The notes under the pieces: model-generated
Told to the model about the DNA's origin: nothing
Seen by the model: only the letters and a program-made list of their open reading frames with translations
The model's database searches: none
Made by a program: the position numbers and the translations under genes
Assembly: GCF_000284015.1 (NCBI RefSeq)
Contig: NC_016943.1
Location: 3,947,541 to 4,011,540 of the forward strand
Direction: 5' to 3'
From: Blastococcus saxobsidens DD2
Lineage (GTDB): Bacteria > Actinomycetota > Actinomycetes > Mycobacteriales > Geodermatophilaceae
Length of the DNA: 64,000 nucleotides
Shown: positions 29,397 through 42,123 of the stretch, one piece after another
Numbering within the stretch: the first letter of the stretch is position 1
How the letters are laid out: the number at the start of each line of letters is the position of its first letter

Positions 29397-29864
29397 ATGA
29401 GCACCCCTCCCCGCCGCCGCACCCGCTCCCGCCGCGACCGCCACGGCCGCGGCCTGCGGGGACGGCTCGTCCCCGTGCACGTACCCCTCTCCCGCAGCCG
29501 CGCCGAGCAGTTCGACGACCTCGTCCTCGACGCCGTCGAGGACCTCGAGCGCCGCTGGGAACGGGAACTGGCCGGCGTCGAGTTCGCCGTCGAGGACGTG
29601 CCATGGGTGGAGCACACCGACCAGGACGAGGCCGAGCTGGACTCCGACGTCCTCGACGACGCGGGCGTCCCGCTGGCCCGCCTGGTGCCGGCCCGGCGGG
29701 AGCAGGGCCAGGAGGTGCCGCCGCGGATCATCGTCTACCGCCGGCCGCTGGAGCTGCGCGCGCACGACCGGGAGGATCTCGCCGACCTGGTGCGCGACGT
29801 GGTCGTCGACCAGGTGGCCACCCTGCTGGGTCGCGACCCGGAGGAGATCGACCCGACCGGCTGA
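29397..29864 (+). CDS. Zincin-like 'metallopeptidase family' protein lacking HExxH
   Basis: This 155-residue protein has a basic Arg-rich N-terminus. The rest matches the Zincin_1 metallopeptidase family: FDDLVLDAVEDLERRWERELAGVEFAVEDVP and PPRIIVYRRPLELRAHDREDLADLVRDVVVDQVATLLG near the end. In catalytic members the last helix carries HEIGHHFG; here the same place reads DQVATLLG, so no zinc ligands remain and peptidase activity is unlikely. Position beside DUF3499 and whiB matches Rv3259. The divergent start region is 220 bp long. Confidence 0.8.
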   Translation: MSTPPRRRTRSRRDRHGRGLRGRLVPVHVPLSRSRAEQFDDLVLDAVEDLERRWERELAGVEFAVEDVPWVEHTDQDEAELDSDVLDDAGVPLARLVPARREQGQEVPPRIIVYRRPLELRAHDREDLADLVRDVVVDQVATLLGRDPEEIDPTG

Positions 29865-29891
29865 CCCGGCCCGGCTGAGATGCTGGGCGGG

Positions 29892-30794
29892 ATGGACGTC
29901 TCTCCCGCCGCCTGGCTCCTCCTCGGCCTGGTGCTCGGCGTCCTGGCGGCAGTGACCGTAGTGGTGGGCGTGGCGGCTCTCCGCCGGCGGCCCGATCGCA
30001 CCGGCCAGCGGCCACTCGGCACGTCCGCCGACGGCGCGCCCGGCCAGGTCGACGACCTGGCCGACTTCCTCGAGCACCCGCCCGGCTCCCGGCCCGGGGA
30101 GTCGCAACCCTCCGGGTGGGCGACGCTGGCCCCACCTCCGCCGCCGGCCCCGGCAACCCGGGCCGGCCACGGGCGGGCGCTCCTCCCCCTGGCCGCGATG
30201 TGCCTCGCTGCGCTGACCGTGGTCGGGACCACCGCCGCCGTCGTGGCCGGCACCCGCACCGCTGACCGGGTCCCGCCCCGCGTCGCGGGTGCTCCCGGCG
30301 AGGTCCGGGACCGGGACAGCGGGGAGGACCCGACCGTGGTCGCGGACCTGGTCGTCGGTGGGCTGGTGCTGGAGCCACGCGCGGTGGGCGTCACCGCCGC
30401 CTATCCGGAGCTGCGGCTCCGGTCCGAGGGCGACACGGCGAGCGTGGAGCTGCGCCTGCCCACCTACAACTGCCTGACCGCCACACCGCCACCGGACCCG
30501 GTGGCCGCGGGGTGCGCCGCCGCGCTGGTCGAGCACGCCGATCTCGGACCGTCGGACCTCCGGGTGGAGCGGCGCGGCGACCGGCTGACGCTCCGGGGGC
30601 GGGCCGCCACCGTCACCCGCCCGGCCGGCTCAGCGCCCGAGCCGACCGGGCGGGTCTACGCGCTGGAGCTCACCGTCGCCCCCCGCGGGGAGCCGGCGGA
30701 GGACGGCACGCGGAAAGCCGCCGGCGAGCTCCGGCTCGGAACGGGCACGGCGCCGGTCCTGACCGATCGCAGCACGCTCCGCCGGGGGAACTGA
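29892..30794 (+). CDS. Two-TM hypothetical membrane protein
   Basis: About 300 residues; an alternative ATG lies 12 bp upstream. TM1 is at about residues 6-30 (WLLLGLVLGVLAAVTVVVGVAAL), followed by a Pro/Gly-rich cytoplasmic linker. TM2 is at about 96-118 (LLPLAAMCLAALTVVGTTAAVV), and the C-terminal domain of about 180 residues is beta-rich and extracytoplasmic, with PELRLRSEGDTASVELRLPTYNC and GRVYALELTVAP. I recognise no named family. It follows the zincin-like gene by 27 bp on the same strand and may be co-transcribed. Confidence 0.6.
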   Translation: MDVSPAAWLLLGLVLGVLAAVTVVVGVAALRRRPDRTGQRPLGTSADGAPGQVDDLADFLEHPPGSRPGESQPSGWATLAPPPPPAPATRAGHGRALLPLAAMCLAALTVVGTTAAVVAGTRTADRVPPRVAGAPGEVRDRDSGEDPTVVADLVVGGLVLEPRAVGVTAAYPELRLRSEGDTASVELRLPTYNCLTATPPPDPVAAGCAAALVEHADLGPSDLRVERRGDRLTLRGRAATVTRPAGSAPEPTGRVYALELTVAPRGEPAEDGTRKAAGELRLGTGTAPVLTDRSTLRRGN

Positions 30795-30830
30795 CCGACC
30801 CGCATCGTGTCCTCGGGTGCGCCGCCTGGA

Positions 30831-32845
<2,015 letters not shown>

Positions 32846-33670
32846 TCAGCGCGGCCACCCACGCGCCGGCGCGGTGAGCGCGACGACGGGCGCTCCCATC
32901 TCCGTGCGCAGCCCGCCGCCGGCAGCGGTGCCCCACCAGGGCCAGCGGTCGGCTCCGTCCACGAGCGTGAGCAGCCCGACCCGCAGCCGGTCGCCGTCGG
33001 TCCGGACCGCCAGCTCGAGCCGCCCGGTAGCGGCGAGCAGCCGGGCCGCGCTGCGCAGGAAGCCGCGCGCCCGGCGGTCGGGTGCCCCCTCGAGCAGGTC
33101 GGGCAGCCACCGCTCCAGGTGGTCGGGGTCCGCGCTCCGGACGACCGGTCCGGCCTCCTCCAGCCCATCGACCAGGCGGGTGCTGCGCGCGTTGACCACC
33201 ACCGCGGTCGGCAGGCGGGCGGCCAGCGCCCGCGCCGTCGGATCACCCAGCGGCAGGCCGGTCAGCCGCAGAGACCGGGGGCCGCGCAGGGAGTTCAGCA
33301 GGTCGAGCATCCCGGTGGCCAGCTGCCCGGCGGCCGCGTCGTCCTGCGCGAGCAGCCGGGCGGTGGGCCGGCCGCCCGGGAGGGGGCGGGAGCGCTGGCC
33401 GAGGAGGGAGACGACGACCGGTCCCCGGCGGCGCAGCGCCAGGAAGGCCACCGCCCGGGGCGGCCCGCCGGGCTCTCCGTCGATCACGACGGCAGCGGGG
33501 CGGGTGAACGAGCGGTGCGCCGCGTCGTCGTTCAGGACGGCGGTGAGCCACGGGGCGCGCGCGGTGACCGGCGCCCCGAGGGCGGCAGCCAGCGGATCGG
33601 CCGCCCGCACCTCGCGGACCACCCGGGCGCGACCGAGGACGACACGGGCGAGGGCGGCACCAGCGGGCAC
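32846..33670 (-). CDS. Hypothetical protein, 274 aa
   Basis: This Ala/Arg/Leu-rich soluble protein starts at GTG. Segments such as VVSLLGQRSRPLPGG, SLRLTGLPLGDPTARALAARLP and WLPDLLEGAPDRRARGFLRSAARLLAA suggest an alpha/beta fold with a faint acetyltransferase-like feel, but I cannot place it in a family. It lies 29 bp downstream of the whiB terminator on the same strand and convergent with nothing. There is no sign of transfer in base composition. A lineage-specific gene is likely. Confidence 0.5.
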   Translation of the reverse strand: MPAGAALARVVLGRARVVREVRAADPLAAALGAPVTARAPWLTAVLNDDAAHRSFTRPAAVVIDGEPGGPPRAVAFLALRRRGPVVVSLLGQRSRPLPGGRPTARLLAQDDAAAGQLATGMLDLLNSLRGPRSLRLTGLPLGDPTARALAARLPTAVVVNARSTRLVDGLEEAGPVVRSADPDHLERWLPDLLEGAPDRRARGFLRSAARLLAATGRLELAVRTDGDRLRVGLLTLVDGADRWPWWGTAAGGGLRTEMGAPVVALTAPARGWPR

Positions 33671-33698
33671 AGCCCCGAACAGAACCAGCTGCTGGATC

Positions 33699-33719
33699 GA
33701 CCCCCTGCAGGCGGGGGTC
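33699..33719 (-). terminator. Hairpin terminator after whiB
   Basis: GACCCCC and GGGGGTC form a perfect 7-bp stem with a 7-nt loop, 5 bp after the whiB stop codon. Confidence 0.6.
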
Positions 33720-33724
33720 CGTCG

Positions 33725-34099
33725 TCAGATGGCGCGACGGCGCAGCCGGCGGCGCTCACGCTCGGACAGGCCGCCCCAGATCCCGAAGCGCTCGTCGTTG
33801 GCCAGCGCGTACTCCAGGCACTCGGCCTTGACCTCGCACCCGGTGCAGATCTTCTTCGCCTCGCGGGTCGAGCCGCCCTTCTCGGGGAAGAACGCCTCCG
33901 GGTCGGTCTCCGCGCACAGCGCGCGCTCCTGCCACGACTGGGTCTCGGCCTCGGGGCCGAAGCCCAGGAAGCCGACGAACGGCTGACCCGTGCCCTGACC
34001 CACGGCCTGCCCCGTGCCGTGGCCGGTGACGGCCCCCAGACGGTCCGCGGACCGCTCGGACCCGTTCACGTAATCGCTCAACCACGACACCTCAGCCAT
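33725..34099 (-). CDS. WhiB-family iron-sulfur regulator (WhiB2-like)
   Basis: This 124-residue protein has the WhiB layout. Four cysteines bind a 4Fe-4S cluster: ALCAETDPEAFFPEKGGS, then KKICTGCEVKAECLEYAL (C-x2-C-x5-C). They are followed by the GIWGG turn and the basic tail RERRRLRRR. An extra Gly/Gln-rich N-terminus of about 50 residues precedes them. Position beside fbiA matches M. tuberculosis whiB2 and suggests a role in septation and division together with WhiA; this is inference from orthology. A good promoter lies 85 bp upstream. Confidence 0.92.
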   Translation of the reverse strand: MAEVSWLSDYVNGSERSADRLGAVTGHGTGQAVGQGTGQPFVGFLGFGPEAETQSWQERALCAETDPEAFFPEKGGSTREAKKICTGCEVKAECLEYALANDERFGIWGGLSERERRRLRRRAI

Positions 34100-34183
34100 G
34101 ACGGTGCGTCCCCTCTCGCTCTCGTCCCGGTGCTCGGCCGCCAGGTGGTTCCCGGGCCGTCAGCACTCGTCGACACCGCGGGA

Positions 34184-34213
34184 ATTACACGCGTGTCGTT
34201 GCCCGCCCGTCAA
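34184..34213 (-). promoter_or_regulatory. Predicted promoter of whiB with nearby GACAC motifs
   Basis: On the minus strand -35 TTGACG and -10 TGTAAT are each one base from consensus and are spaced 18 bp apart. The -10 overlaps the palindrome ACACGCGTGT. The pentamer GACAC, the core reported for WhiA binding in Streptomyces, occurs at 34172, 34193 (opposite strand) and 34231. The surrounding 240-bp region also serves the divergent fbiA gene. Confidence 0.55.
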
Positions 34214-34339
34214 CTTTGCCCGGTGTAAGCGACACGCCACACCAGCCCCGTGCGCACCAGGGCCTTCGTCACATCTCGTGGCAGCCCCCGACACGCCCGG
34301 CGAACAGTCGACAAGTGCTCATCGGGCACCATTCGTTTC

Positions 34340-35279
34340 GTGCAGATCGTCGTGCTGGCAGGTGGGACCGGAGGGGCTCGATTCCTGCGCGGGGTGCGCG
34401 CGGCCGCCCCCGAGGCGGGCATCACGGCCGTGGTCAACACCGGTGACGACGTGACGCTGCACGGTCTGCGGATCTGCCCGGACCTCGACACGGTCGTCTA
34501 CACCCTCGGCCGCGGCATCGACGAGGAGCGCGGCTGGGGCCGGGCCGGGGAGAGCTGGACGGTCAAGGAGGAACTGGCCGCCTACGACGCCGACCCCGCG
34601 TGGTTCGGCCTGGGCGACCGCGACCTGGCCACGCACCTGATCCGCACCCGCATGCTCGACGCCGGTTACCCGCTCTCCGCCGTCACCGCCGCGCTGGCCG
34701 ACCGGTGGCAGCCCGGGGTCACCGTGCTCCCGATGAGCGACGAGCGCGTCGAGACCCACGTGGTCGTCACCGATCCCGAGGACGGCCGCCGGCGCGCCAT
34801 CCACTTCCAGGAGTGGTGGGTGCGCCACCGCGCCGCCCTCGACCCCTCGGCCTTCGTCCAGGTCGGCGTGGAGCAGGCCCGCCCCGCGCCCGGGGTGGCC
34901 GAGGCGTTCGCGGCAGCCGACGCCGTCCTCCTGGCACCGTCCAACCCGGTCGTGTCGATCGGCACCATTCTCGGGATCCCCGGCCTCCGCGACGCGCTGC
35001 TGGCCTCCCCCGCACGCATCGTCGGGGTCTCCCCGATCGTCGCCGGCTCGGTGGTGCGGGGCATGGCCGACCGCTGCCTGCCGGCGGTCGGCGTCGAGGT
35101 GAGCGCCGAGGGCGTCGGCCGGCACTACGGCGGGCGCCGCGCGGGCGGCCTGCTCGACGCCTGGCTGGTGGCCGAGGACGACGCCGCCGACGTCCCAGGG
35201 GTCGACGTGCGCCGGGTGCCCCTGCTCATGTCCTCCCCCGAGGCGGCGGCCGCGATGGCCCGCGCCGCACTCGACGCCT

Positions 35280-35287
<8 letters not shown>
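34340..35287 (+). CDS. fbiA: FbiA, 2-phospho-L-lactate/PEP transferase of F420 synthesis
   Basis: The GTG at 34340 gives 315 residues (MQIVVLAGGTGGARFLRGV, the CofD signature). The enzyme joins the phosphoenolpyruvate- or lactate-derived diphospho-guanosine to Fo, making (dehydro)F420-0. Also present are VVNTGDDVTLHGLRICPDLDTV and LLAPSNPVVSIGTIL. The next gene, fbiB, overlaps by 8 bp. Position beside whiB is as in mycobacteria. Confidence 0.95.
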
Positions 35288-37602
<2,315 letters not shown>

Positions 37603-37607
37603 TCGGG

Positions 37608-37622
37608 ACGCCGTGCCGGCGT
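37608..37622 (+). terminator. Small hairpin after glf
   Basis: ACGCCG and CGGCGT form a 6-bp stem with a 3-nt loop, 5 bp after the glf stop. Weak, but well placed between glf and rfbC. Confidence 0.3.
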
Positions 37623-37657
37623 GTGCCCTGCTACGCGCGGTCAGCTAGCGTCATCCC

Positions 37658-38263
37658 GTGGAGATCCGCGAACTCGCCGTCCCGGACAGCTACGCGCTCG
37701 ACCTCGTGCCGCACGGTGACTCACGGGGACGTTTCACCGAGTGGTACCGCGCCGACGTGCTCGCCGGGGCGACCGGTTTCGGCCTGCCCCTCGCCCAGGC
37801 CAACCACAGCGTCTCCGCCCGCGGAGTGCTCCGGGGTGTGCACTTCGCGCTCGTGCCGCCGGGCCAGGCCAAGTACGTGTACTGCCCGGCCGGCAAGGTG
37901 CTCGACGTGATCGTGGACATCCGAGTGGGCTCGCCCACCTTCGGGGTGCACGACTCGGTCCTGCTCGACAGCGAGCAGCCGCGGGCCGTCTACCTGTCCG
38001 AGGGCCTCGGGCATGCCTTCGTCTCGCTGGCCGACAACAGCTCCGTCACGTACCTGGTCTCCTCCGGCTACTCCCCCGGCCGGGAGTTCGGCATCCACCC
38101 GATGGACCCGGACCTGGCCCTGCCCTGGCCCACCGACATCGAGTTCGGGTTCTCCGCGAAGGACCAGGCGGCGCCGACGCTCGCCGAGGCCCGCGAGCAG
38201 GGTCTGCTGCCCACCATGGAGCAGTGCGCCGCGCGGTACGCGCAGCTGCGCACCGGCGGATGA
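37658..38263 (+). CDS. rfbC: dTDP-4-dehydrorhamnose 3,5-epimerase
   Basis: This 201-residue cupin starts at GTG. RmlC epimerises dTDP-4-keto-6-deoxyglucose. The hallmark stretches are GDSRGRFTEWYRADVL, NHSVSARGVLRGVHFAL with the catalytic histidine, KYVYCPAGKVLDVIVDIRVGSPTFG and YLSEGLGHAFVSLADNSSVTYLVSSGYSPGRE. Length is normal. It follows glf on the same strand and is separated from rfbB/rfbD by about 5 kb. Confidence 0.95.
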   Translation: MEIRELAVPDSYALDLVPHGDSRGRFTEWYRADVLAGATGFGLPLAQANHSVSARGVLRGVHFALVPPGQAKYVYCPAGKVLDVIVDIRVGSPTFGVHDSVLLDSEQPRAVYLSEGLGHAFVSLADNSSVTYLVSSGYSPGREFGIHPMDPDLALPWPTDIEFGFSAKDQAAPTLAEAREQGLLPTMEQCAARYAQLRTGG

Positions 38264-38267
38264 GCGG

Positions 38268-39176
38268 TCAGATCGCGCGGTAGTCGGTCGGGGCGAACCG
38301 CGGCCCCCGCCGGGGGCGCCGCGCCCCGCCCGCCAGGATGAGCCGGACGACGCGCTGCCGGTGGCCCCGCCAGGGCTCGAGGAGCTCCAGCATCCCGGCG
38401 TCGTCGGTGGTGCGACGTCCGGTCAGCGCGAAGCCGACGATGTTCTTCAGGTGGTAGTCGCCGACGCTGACGGCATCGGGATCCCCGAACGTGCGCTGCA
38501 CCACCTCGGCCGCCGTCCACTGCCCGATCCCGGGGATCGAGCACAGCCGGCGCTGGAGGGTGGCGGAGTCGACATCCTCGCCGGGCTCCAGCCGGTGGGC
38601 CACGGTGGCCACCGCGCGCAGGGCCCGCCGCCGGGCGCCGTCCAGCCCGCAGCGGTGCCACTCCCAGTCGGTGATCTCCAGCACCCGGAGCGCCGACGGG
38701 ACGACCCGCAGGCCCGCCGGTGCCGGCCCGGGGGCAGGCTCCCCCGCCAGCCGGAGGAGCTCCCGCCACACCCGGTTGGCCTCCGCGACCGTGACCTTCT
38801 GCTCCAGGACGGCGGGCACCAGCGCGTCCCAGGTCCGACCGGTACCGCCGAGCCGGAGCCAGCGGATGCTGCGGTGCAGCTCGGCGACCGTCGGGTGGCG
38901 CCCCGGCTGGAACTCCTCGGGGCGGTCGTCGGCACCGAGCATCCGCGGCACCGCGGCGCCCGCATGCTCCGCCCCCGGCCCCCAGGCCGAGATGGTCACC
39001 CGCCCGGCGGTGACCGAGATCCGGACCGTGGCCGGGCCGGCGGGGGTGCTGGTGGTGCGCCACACCCCGTCCGCCGCCGTCTGCATCGCGGGGTCGCCGG
39101 CGCCGCGACGGTGCGGGGCGAGCGTCCGCGCCAGGTCGAGCGGCCAGCCGGGCACCCAGACCGTCGTGTAGTCCAC
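38268..39176 (-). CDS. DNA-3-methyladenine glycosylase-like (HhH-GPD) protein
   Basis: This 302-residue protein starts at GTG. The C-terminal helix-hairpin-helix is LCSIPGIGQWTAAEVVQRTFG, and the catalytic Asp lies in DAVSVGDYHLKNIVGFAL at about residue 245. The N-terminal half (VRISVTAGRVTISAWGPGAE, LVPAVLEQKVTVAEANRVWRELL) resembles AlkA-type glycosylases, with the conserved EQ before the HhH domain. It would remove alkylated bases from DNA. It is convergent with rfbC, separated by only 4 bp. Confidence 0.85.
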   Translation of the reverse strand: MDYTTVWVPGWPLDLARTLAPHRRGAGDPAMQTAADGVWRTTSTPAGPATVRISVTAGRVTISAWGPGAEHAGAAVPRMLGADDRPEEFQPGRHPTVAELHRSIRWLRLGGTGRTWDALVPAVLEQKVTVAEANRVWRELLRLAGEPAPGPAPAGLRVVPSALRVLEITDWEWHRCGLDGARRRALRAVATVAHRLEPGEDVDSATLQRRLCSIPGIGQWTAAEVVQRTFGDPDAVSVGDYHLKNIVGFALTGRRTTDDAGMLELLEPWRGHRQRVVRLILAGGARRPRRGPRFAPTDYRAI

Positions 39177-39228
39177 GGTCCGGGTGCCCGGTGGAGTTGC
39201 CGTGCTCAGAAGATGCTCCGGAAGGATG

Positions 39229-39999
39229 TCAGCGGGGTGCCATGCGCAGCGCGCCGTCCATCCGGATGACCTCGCCGTTGAGGTAACCGTGCTCCACGAT
39301 GCCGAGGGCCAGCCGGGCGAAGTCGTCGGGACGTCCGAGCCGCTTGGGGAAGGGTATGCCCGCCGACAGCGCCTGCCGTGCCTCCTCGGGCAGCGACCCC
39401 AGCAGGGGCGTGTCGACCAGCCCCGGGGCGATCGTGCACACGCGGACGCCGACGCTGGACAGATCGCGCGCGGCCGGCAGGGTCATGCCGACGATGCCGC
39501 CCTTGGAGGCGGCGTAGGCGGCCTGGCCGATCTGCCCGTCGTAGGCCGCGATCGACGCGGTGTTGACCACCACGCCGCGCTCGCCGTCCTCGCCCGCCTC
39601 GGTCGTCGCCATCGCCGCAGCCGCCAGCCGGAGCACGTTGAAGGTGCCCACCAGGTTCACCATGACCGTCCGGGTGAAGGCGCCCAGGTCGTGCGGCTCG
39701 CCGTTCCGGCCGACGGTGCGCTGGGCCCAGCCGATGCCGGCGCAGTTGATCGCGATCCGCAGCGGACGGTCCTTGGCCGTCGCCTCGGCGATCGCGGCCT
39801 GCACCGAGGCCTCGTCGGTCACGTCGGTGCGCACGAACGTGGTGTGCCCACCCAGCTCGGCGGCGAGCGCCTGACCGCGCTCCTCCTGCAGGTCGAGGAC
39901 GGTGACGGCCGCGCCCCGGGCGGCCAGGGCGCGGGTGGTGGCCTCACCGAGCCCGGAGGCTCCTCCGGTGACCACGGCTGCGACGTCGAAGCTAGTCAT
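39229..39999 (-). CDS. SDR-family 3-hydroxyacyl-CoA dehydrogenase-like oxidoreductase
   Basis: The ATG at 39999 gives 256 residues; a TTG 12 bp upstream is less likely. The cofactor motif is [15 protein letters not shown], the NAG-type motif NCAGIGWAQ, the catalytic Ser in [11 protein letters not shown] and YAASK as YxxxK. The C-terminal [30 protein letters not shown] is typical of HSD17B10-type fatty-acyl dehydrogenases. It is probably NAD-dependent in acyl-CoA breakdown; the exact substrate is not known. Confidence 0.9.
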   Translation of the reverse strand: MTSFDVAAVVTGGASGLGEATTRALAARGAAVTVLDLQEERGQALAAELGGHTTFVRTDVTDEASVQAAIAEATAKDRPLRIAINCAGIGWAQRTVGRNGEPHDLGAFTRTVMVNLVGTFNVLRLAAAAMATTEAGEDGERGVVVNTASIAAYDGQIGQAAYAASKGGIVGMTLPAARDLSSVGVRVCTIAPGLVDTPLLGSLPEEARQALSAGIPFPKRLGRPDDFARLALGIVEHGYLNGEVIRMDGALRMAPR

Positions 40000-40020
40000 G
40001 GGCGCAGCCAATCATGGCCG

Positions 40021-41118
40021 TCAGCTGTAGCGGCTCCCGTGTCCCGCCTCGACCGCCGCCAGCAGCTGCTTCACCCGCTCCGCGTCGGCCACCGGGCAGA
40101 CCATCGTGACGTCGGCCGTGTGCACCACCACGCTGTCGCGCACCCCGATCAGCGCGACCAGGTGCTCGGGATCGTCGCTGAAGACGACGTTGCCGGCACT
40201 GTCCAGCAGCACCGCCATGCCGTGGACGGCGTTGCCGGCGCCGTCCCCGTCCAGGGTGTGGGCCAGCGCAGGCCACGACCCGACGTCCAGCCAGTCGACG
40301 TCGAGGTCGACGACGAGCACCCGGCCGGATCGGGCCGCCGGCTCCAGCACGGCGTAGTCGACGCTGATCTTCGGCAGCGTGGGGAACACCTCGGTCAGGA
40401 CGGCCTCCCGGTCCGCCCCGGGTTCCGCCGCGACGACCCGGTCCAGCGCGTCGGCAGTCGGGGGCAGGTGCTCGCGCAGAGCGTCGAGGACGGTGCGCGC
40501 CCGCCAGACGAACATCCCGGAGTTCCACAGGTACTGCCCTGAGGCGAGGTACTGCTCGGCGGTGGCGAGGTCCGGCTTCTCCCGGAAGGAGGCCGCCTCG
40601 GCCACACCCGCCACCTCGGTGGCCGGGCCGCGCTGCACGTAGCCGAACCCGGTGGCCGGTGCGGTCGGCGTGATCCCGAGGGTGACCAGTGACCGGGGAC
40701 GGACGGCCAGCGCGGCGTAGGCGGTCTCGAGGGCGGCCGCGAAGCGCTCCACCGGCCGGATGACGTGGTCGGCGCTGACGACGGCGAGCTCGGCCTCGGG
40801 GTCGGCCTCGGCCACCAGCGCTGCGGTCAGCCCGGCGGCGTTCGCGGTGTCCCGGGGAACCGGCTCCAGCACCAGGCGGTCGGCGGCCAGGTCGGGGAGC
40901 GCGCGCCGCACCTGCTCCGCGTAGCGCGCCGCCGTGCACACCCAGATCTGCTCCGGCGGCAGCACCGCGTGCAGTCGCCCGAAGGCCTCCTCGAGCAGGC
41001 TGTGCGCGCCGTCCGCGTCATCGGCGACGACGTCGAGCAGCTGCTTGGGACGGCCGGCCCGGGAGAGCGGCCACAGTCGTGTCCCCGACCCACCGGCCAT
41101 GATCACCGCGTGCCGCAC
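40021..41118 (-). CDS. manC: Mannose-1-phosphate guanylyltransferase
   Basis: This 365-residue protein starts at GTG with GGAGG upstream. The nucleotidyltransferase signature [24 protein letters not shown] starts at residue 5, and FREKPDLATAEQYLASGQYLWNSGMFVWRA is the mannose-1-phosphate binding core. VDLDVDWLDVGSWPAL follows. It makes GDP-mannose from mannose-1-phosphate and GTP. It completes the ManA-ManB-ManC route encoded in this window and matches Rv3264c in position. Confidence 0.95.
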   Translation of the reverse strand: MRHAVIMAGGSGTRLWPLSRAGRPKQLLDVVADDADGAHSLLEEAFGRLHAVLPPEQIWVCTAARYAEQVRRALPDLAADRLVLEPVPRDTANAAGLTAALVAEADPEAELAVVSADHVIRPVERFAAALETAYAALAVRPRSLVTLGITPTAPATGFGYVQRGPATEVAGVAEAASFREKPDLATAEQYLASGQYLWNSGMFVWRARTVLDALREHLPPTADALDRVVAAEPGADREAVLTEVFPTLPKISVDYAVLEPAARSGRVLVVDLDVDWLDVGSWPALAHTLDGDGAGNAVHGMAVLLDSAGNVVFSDDPEHLVALIGVRDSVVVHTADVTMVCPVADAERVKQLLAAVEAGHGSRYS

Positions 41119-41158
41119 CCGTGACCTCCCGTCCGGTCCGTGCGGTCGTCTCCCGCGC

Positions 41159-42088
41159 TCATCGGCGGAACCGCCGACGGCGGGCCGGCAGGGCGGCCAC
41201 GGTCATCTGCGGCTGGGCACCCTCGCCGACCCGGTTGCTCACGTAGGCCACCAGCATCCGGGCACCCAGGCCGGCACGGAGGGCGATCCGCAGCGGCAGA
41301 TGGTGCCGGGCCGGGTACTGGCCGGCGAGGTAGCGGAGAGCGCTGGTGTGGTGCACCCGCTGCATGCGGTGCGGATCGCGGCGGGTGGCGTGCCCACCCT
41401 CGTGCTCCACCACTGCGGAGGGTGCGTAGACGTGCAGCCAACCGCGCTCGCCGAGGCGGGCGGCGAGATCGACGTCCTCGAAGTACATGAAGTAGCCGGG
41501 ATCGAAGCCGCCGACGGAGTGGAACGCCTCGAGGTCGACCAGGAGGCAGGAGCCGGACAGCCAGCCGGCGGTCCGCTCGCGCGGGGCCTCCCGTTCCCGC
41601 CGGTACCGCGCGGTCCACGGGTTGGCCGGCCAGAGCCAGCCGAAGAGCGCATGCCCGGTCCCCGTGGACAGGGACGGGAGGTCGCGAGCGGAGGGATACA
41701 GCTGGCCGCCCGGGGTGCGGATCGCCGGTCCGACGGTCGCCGCCCGCGGCCAGCGGGCCGCCACGGCCAGGAGCTCGTCGACGGCACCCGGCTCGAACCG
41801 GATGTCGGGGTTGGCGACCACCGCCCAGCCCGAGCGCAGGTCGGCCAGGCCGGCATTGACGGCGGGGCCGTAGCCGACGTTGCCTCCGGTCGGCAGGACG
41901 CGGACGTGGGGGTACCGCGCGGCGGCCCGCTGCGGTGTGCCGTCCGTGGACCCGTTGTCGGCGAGCACCACCTCGACGGGCCGGGTGGTCGCAGCGGCCA
42001 GCGAGGTCAGGAAGCTGTCCAGGGAGGCCCCCGGCGAGTACGTGACCGCGACGATGCGTAGTGGCGCCTCAGCCTGTTCGGTGACCAC
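41159..42088 (-). CDS. GT2 glycosyltransferase, WbbL rhamnosyltransferase-like
   Basis: The GTG at 42088 gives 309 residues; no strong ribosome-binding site was found, and the frame is open further upstream. GT2 landmarks are AVTYSPGASLDSFLTSL, EVVLADNGSTDGTPQRAA, LPTGGNVGYGPAVNAGL, VVANPDIRFEPGAVDELLA and FMYFEDVDLAARLGERGW. In M. tuberculosis wbbL1 sits beside manC and adds rhamnose to the galactan linker. Here dTDP-rhamnose genes are close, so a rhamnosyltransferase is likely but the acceptor is unknown. Confidence 0.85.
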   Translation of the reverse strand: MVTEQAEAPLRIVAVTYSPGASLDSFLTSLAAATTRPVEVVLADNGSTDGTPQRAAARYPHVRVLPTGGNVGYGPAVNAGLADLRSGWAVVANPDIRFEPGAVDELLAVAARWPRAATVGPAIRTPGGQLYPSARDLPSLSTGTGHALFGWLWPANPWTARYRREREAPRERTAGWLSGSCLLVDLEAFHSVGGFDPGYFMYFEDVDLAARLGERGWLHVYAPSAVVEHEGGHATRRDPHRMQRVHHTSALRYLAGQYPARHHLPLRIALRAGLGARMLVAYVSNRVGEGAQPQMTVAALPARRRRFRR

Positions 42089-42123
42089 GCCGGCGACCCT
42101 ACGGTCCGGCGCCCCGCGCACGC

